From Acetobacteraceae bacterium (GTDB taxonomy: Bacteria > Pseudomonadota > Alphaproteobacteria > Acetobacterales > Acetobacteraceae): a stretch of DNA of 10,545 nucleotides. Position 1 is the stretch's first letter. Each line of letters starts with the position of its first letter. Positions 6,845 to 10,545 of this stretch are shown one piece after another. The stretch covers positions 1 to 10,545 of the forward strand of contig CANJXD010000165.1 in assembly GCA_947478535.1 (NCBI GenBank). The letters are read 5' to 3'. The notes below the pieces were generated by a model. It ran no database searches, was not told where the DNA came from, and worked only from the letters and a program-made list of their open reading frames with translations. The position numbers and the translations under genes were made by a program.

Positions 6845-7390
6845 ATGAAACGGGAACTTCCCACGTCGAAACGCTCTGGAAAGAGCACAGCACGGCAGCA
6901 GTCTTCGGCCGGCGCCACGCCGGCAGGCCGCGCCAAGACCAGCCCGCAGGCGGCGAAAGCTGCTTCGGGTGCGCGCAAGCGTGCCGAGAAAGGATCTGAG
7001 ACCATGGCTAGCCAGATTTCTTCCGACCAGCTCGTCGGCATTCTCCGCGATACCGTCGTCGCCCTCGTCCGGCGCGATGGCCCGGACCTGTCGGCCCGAC
7101 AACTCGGCGTCTTCCTCACGGTCTACCTGACGGATGGGCCGCATACCGTCCGCGGCCTGGCGGCGGAGCTCAACGTCTCCAAGCCCGCCATCACCCGCGC
7201 GCTGGACCGTTTGGGGGAACTCGACCTCGCTCGCCGCAAGGTGGACCCGATGGACCGCCGTTCCGTACTCGTGCAGCGCACCCTGAAGGGTGCGGCTTTC
7301 CTGCGCGACATGCGCGGCATCATGGTGACAGCCGAGCAGACCGCGCGTGAGGCTATCGCGGCGGCAGGCGAGCCCCGCAAGGCGGGCTGA
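6845..7390 (+). CDS. MarR-family winged-helix regulator with basic N-terminal extension
   Basis: A 181-residue predicted DNA-binding regulator. Residues 84-146 form a MarR-type winged helix: LSARQLGVFLTVYLTDGP (82-99), recognition region VRGLAAELNVSKPAITRALDR (102-122), and a wing ending in DPMDRRS (134-140), the D-x-R-R/S wing motif typical of MarR. The C-terminal dimer helices are short. Residues 1-53 are low-complexity and basic, rich in Lys, Arg, Ala and Ser, like histone-H1-type tails. Two starts are possible. ATG 6845, 10 bp after the aminopeptidase stop, has a weak ribosome-binding site. ATG 7004 (128-residue product, starting MASQISSDQ) has a good AGGA nine bases before it. I give the longer form because the frame is open and coding-like, but the shorter product is quite plausible and both may be made. 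Ligand and target genes are unknown. Confidence 0.82.
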   Translation: MKRELPTSKRSGKSTARQQSSAGATPAGRAKTSPQAAKAASGARKRAEKGSETMASQISSDQLVGILRDTVVALVRRDGPDLSARQLGVFLTVYLTDGPHTVRGLAAELNVSKPAITRALDRLGELDLARRKVDPMDRRSVLVQRTLKGAAFLRDMRGIMVTAEQTAREAIAAAGEPRKAG

Positions 7391-7398
7391 CGGACCAA

Positions 7399-7427
7399 AG
7401 GGCGCGCCGGTTGTCCCGGCGCGCCTT
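7399..7427. terminator. Bidirectional hairpin terminator between convergent genes
   Basis: GGCGCGCCGG (7401-7410) pairs perfectly with CCGGCGCGCC (7416-7425) around a five-base loop TTGTC. A G-U and an A-U pair extend the stem to 12 pairs. It lies 8 bases after the stop of the MarR gene and ends on the first base of the minus-strand reductase stop codon (7427-7429), so it can serve both transcripts. The T-tract is short on both sides (TT on plus, CTTT on minus), so efficiency as an intrinsic terminator is inferred from stem strength and position. Confidence 0.75.
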
Positions 7428-8359
7428 CAATAGCCGGCGCCGAAATCGACCAGGTTGATAAGCGGCTCTCCGCCCCGCGCCCGGCGCAGGTTCTCAACCA
7501 CCTGGGGCGCCGCGCTTTCCGGGATGGTGATGCTGGCCGCATGCGGCGTCATCACCACTTTCGGATGCCCCCAATAGGCGTGCTTCACGGGCAGCGGCTC
7601 TGGCTCGAACACATCGAGCGCGGCGCCAGCGACCTGCCCGGCATCCAGCGCCGCCAGCAGATCCGCATCCACCACATGCCCGCCGCGCGCACCGTTGATG
7701 ACGAAGGCGCCCTTCGGCAGACGGTTGAGCAGCCGGGCATCGACGATGCCGCGGGTTTCCGGCGTCAGCGGCAGCAGGCAGATCAGGATGTTCGACTGGC
7801 GCGCCATGTCCGCCAGGCCGTCCGGACCATGGAAATTCTCCACCCCTTCCACCGCCTTTGGCCGGCGGGTCCACCCCATCACGGGGAAGCCGAGGCGCCG
7901 CAGCAGCCCCGCCGCATGGGTACCGAGCTCGCCAAGGCCGAGGATGCCGATGCGCGTCTCCGCCGTGACCGGCGCCGGCAGCTCGGCCCAGAGGCGCGCC
8001 ACCTGCTGGGCGCGGTAATCGACATCCTGCCGATGGAAGCGCAGCACGTTCAGCAGCACCCATTCGCCCATCTGCGTCGTCAGCATGCGGTCCACCAGGC
8101 GCGCCACCGGAATGCCCGGCGGCGGCCCTGGCGGGCGCAGCAGATGGTCCACCCCCGCGCCCATCGACACGATGAGCTTGAGGTTCGGGTAGCGGCGCAG
8201 CTCCGCCATGTCATGCGCGGTCCAGACCACCGCGGCCTCGATCTCCGCGGGGTCACCGGCATCGGGAAACAGCCGGATCGTCAGCGTCGGATCGACGGCG
8301 AGCAGCGCGCGGCGCCACCACTCCATGGTGGAGGCCTTGGTGGACAGCAGAACAGCCAT
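7427..8359 (-). CDS. ghrA: Glyoxylate/hydroxypyruvate reductase A-like D-2-hydroxyacid dehydrogenase
   Basis: This 310-residue protein is almost the same length as E. coli GhrA (312) and is predicted to reduce glyoxylate and hydroxypyruvate, or related 2-oxoacids, with NAD(P)H. The dinucleotide-binding loop GLGELG is at 141-146. It is followed by GWTRRPK (162-168), whose Arg pair in place of an acidic residue suggests NADPH preference. Catalytic residues are R225 (INGARGGHVV), E254 (LDVFEPEPLP) and H273 (TPHAAS). The end, GEPLINLVD plus GAGY, matches the GhrA C-terminus. The ATG lies at 8357-8359 with GGGAG eight bases upstream, and it overlaps the preceding gene's stop by one base (TAATG), so translation is coupled. 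The frame extends upstream through the neighbouring gene, but that portion is antisense-like noise. The family is certain; the exact substrate is inferred. As last gene of the peptide-transporter operon it may act on products of imported substrates. Confidence 0.9.
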   Translation of the reverse strand: MAVLLSTKASTMEWWRRALLAVDPTLTIRLFPDAGDPAEIEAAVVWTAHDMAELRRYPNLKLIVSMGAGVDHLLRPPGPPPGIPVARLVDRMLTTQMGEWVLLNVLRFHRQDVDYRAQQVARLWAELPAPVTAETRIGILGLGELGTHAAGLLRRLGFPVMGWTRRPKAVEGVENFHGPDGLADMARQSNILICLLPLTPETRGIVDARLLNRLPKGAFVINGARGGHVVDADLLAALDAGQVAGAALDVFEPEPLPVKHAYWGHPKVVMTPHAASITIPESAAPQVVENLRRARGGEPLINLVDFGAGY

Positions 8360-8807
8360 TACGCGGACTCCCGCAAGACAAGCCGGGTGAAGCTGCGCCA
8401 GTCGTCCCGCTTGGTCGCGGCGAACTTCCGGCCATCCGGCAATTCGGCATAGAGGCTCAGCACGCCCTTCGCCCAGAGCGCATCGAAATGGGTCTCGGAT
8501 TGCAGAACCCAGCCGCTGGTGCGCTCGAAGACGCCATCGCGGATGCGCGGCTGCACCGTGCCCAGCCACCACCAGCAGCCGAGGGCAAGGATCGCGGCCC
8601 CCAGGTACCAATGCACCAAAGCAGTGCCGAGGAAGGAGCTGCCGAGGACGACGGCGGCGGGCCAGATATTCTCGCCATATTGATAGACGGGGCTGCCCGG
8701 CGAATTCATCTTGCGGATATGCACGCCGAGCTTCAGCACCTGCTGGTCCAGCAGGCCCCGCAGAAGGTCGAGCGGCGGGCGGCCGCCCGCATCCTCATCC
8801 ACTTCGC

Positions 8808-8811
<4 letters not shown>
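8359..8811 (-). CDS. Uncharacterised membrane protein in the peptide-transporter operon
   Basis: A 150-residue protein of no family I recognise. Residues 1-48 are hydrophilic, with an acidic start (MSEVDEDAGG) and a basic helix-like region (VLKLGVHIRK). Residues 49-87 form one long or two short hydrophobic segments (IWPAAVVLGSSFLG and WYLGAAILALGCWWWLG), probably a membrane hairpin. Residues 88-150 are a soluble tail with scattered Trp and charged residues. There is no signal peptide or cofactor motif. Its ATG overlaps the ABC-ATPase stop by four bases (ATGA), and its TAA overlaps the reductase ATG by one base. It is therefore firmly within the operon and almost certainly expressed with it. 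A role tied to transport or to the reductase is possible from context only. Confidence 0.82.
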
Positions 8812-10417
<1,606 letters not shown>

Positions 10418-10421
<4 letters not shown>

Positions 10422-10545
10422 CGCCCTCCTCCCGGCAGCTTCCGAGGATCGAAGGCATCGCGCACCCCTTCGCCGACGAAGATCAGCAGCGTCAGCACGC
10501 CGCCCAGCACGCAGAAGGCGGTGATGCCGAGCCAAGGGGCCTGGA
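10418..10545 (-). CDS. yejE: Peptide ABC transporter permease (YejE-like), C-terminal end
   Basis: The last 41 residues and stop of a gene that enters from the right edge. The visible sequence is QAPWLGITAFCVLGG, then a hydrophobic segment (VLTLLIFVGE), then GVRDAFDPRKLPGGGR. The GE-x-VRDAFDPRK tail is characteristic of the inner-membrane permeases of Yej/Dpp-type peptide importers, especially YejE. A membrane helix precedes it, as expected for the last span of a BPD_transp_1 domain. The stop overlaps the YejF-like start by four bases. This part is too short for the automatic frame list and was found by reading the minus strand. Transcription presumably starts upstream, beyond the window. Confidence 0.85.

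Noticed and set aside
8360..8611. Extension of the reductase to a start at 8611.
   Set aside because: It would run through most of the coupled upstream gene. The ATG at 8359 has a ribosome-binding site and matches the GhrA N-terminus and length.

Overview
The window is GC-rich DNA (close to 70% by eye) with GC-ending codons almost throughout. A 466-residue M17 aminopeptidase, a YejF-type fused peptide ABC ATPase and a GhrA-type reductase fit an alphaproteobacterium, most likely Acetobacteraceae (Roseomonas-like). This placement is inferred from gene content and codon style, not from a marker gene.

Left part (1-1739): the last 36 codons of an IS3-type transposase and a probable IS terminus run directly into an open frame encoding a protein built from ~117-residue repeats. 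Each repeat opens with an Asp/Trp-rich signature (consensus GLGSEYDYAWDGDEW, then DDFG). The repeat gene has no normal start and appears to be cut at its 5' end by the IS. It also stops inside its fifth repeat. I do not recognise this family, and it is the most novel item in the window.

Central part (1750-5071): a cell-envelope or polysaccharide decoration cluster. On the minus strand lie a GT4-type glycosyltransferase, an FkbM-like methyltransferase that seems to lack most of its catalytic domain, and a membrane acyltransferase 3 protein 8 bp downstream of the methyltransferase. A small plus-strand membrane protein sits between the methyltransferase and the glycosyltransferase.

Right-centre (5434-7390): a leucyl aminopeptidase (M17) with all metal and catalytic residues in place, followed 10 bp later by a MarR-family regulator with an unusual Lys/Ala-rich N-terminal extension. 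A strong hairpin at 7399-7427 separates this pair from the convergent operon to the right.

Right part (10545-7427, minus strand): a tightly coupled operon in which each start overlaps the preceding stop. The order is a YejE-like peptide permease (3' end only), a YejF-like double-ATPase, a 150-residue membrane protein of unknown function, and a GhrA-like glyoxylate/hydroxypyruvate reductase. The layout suggests oligopeptide uptake co-expressed with a 2-hydroxyacid dehydrogenase. No tRNA, rRNA or CRISPR array was seen.
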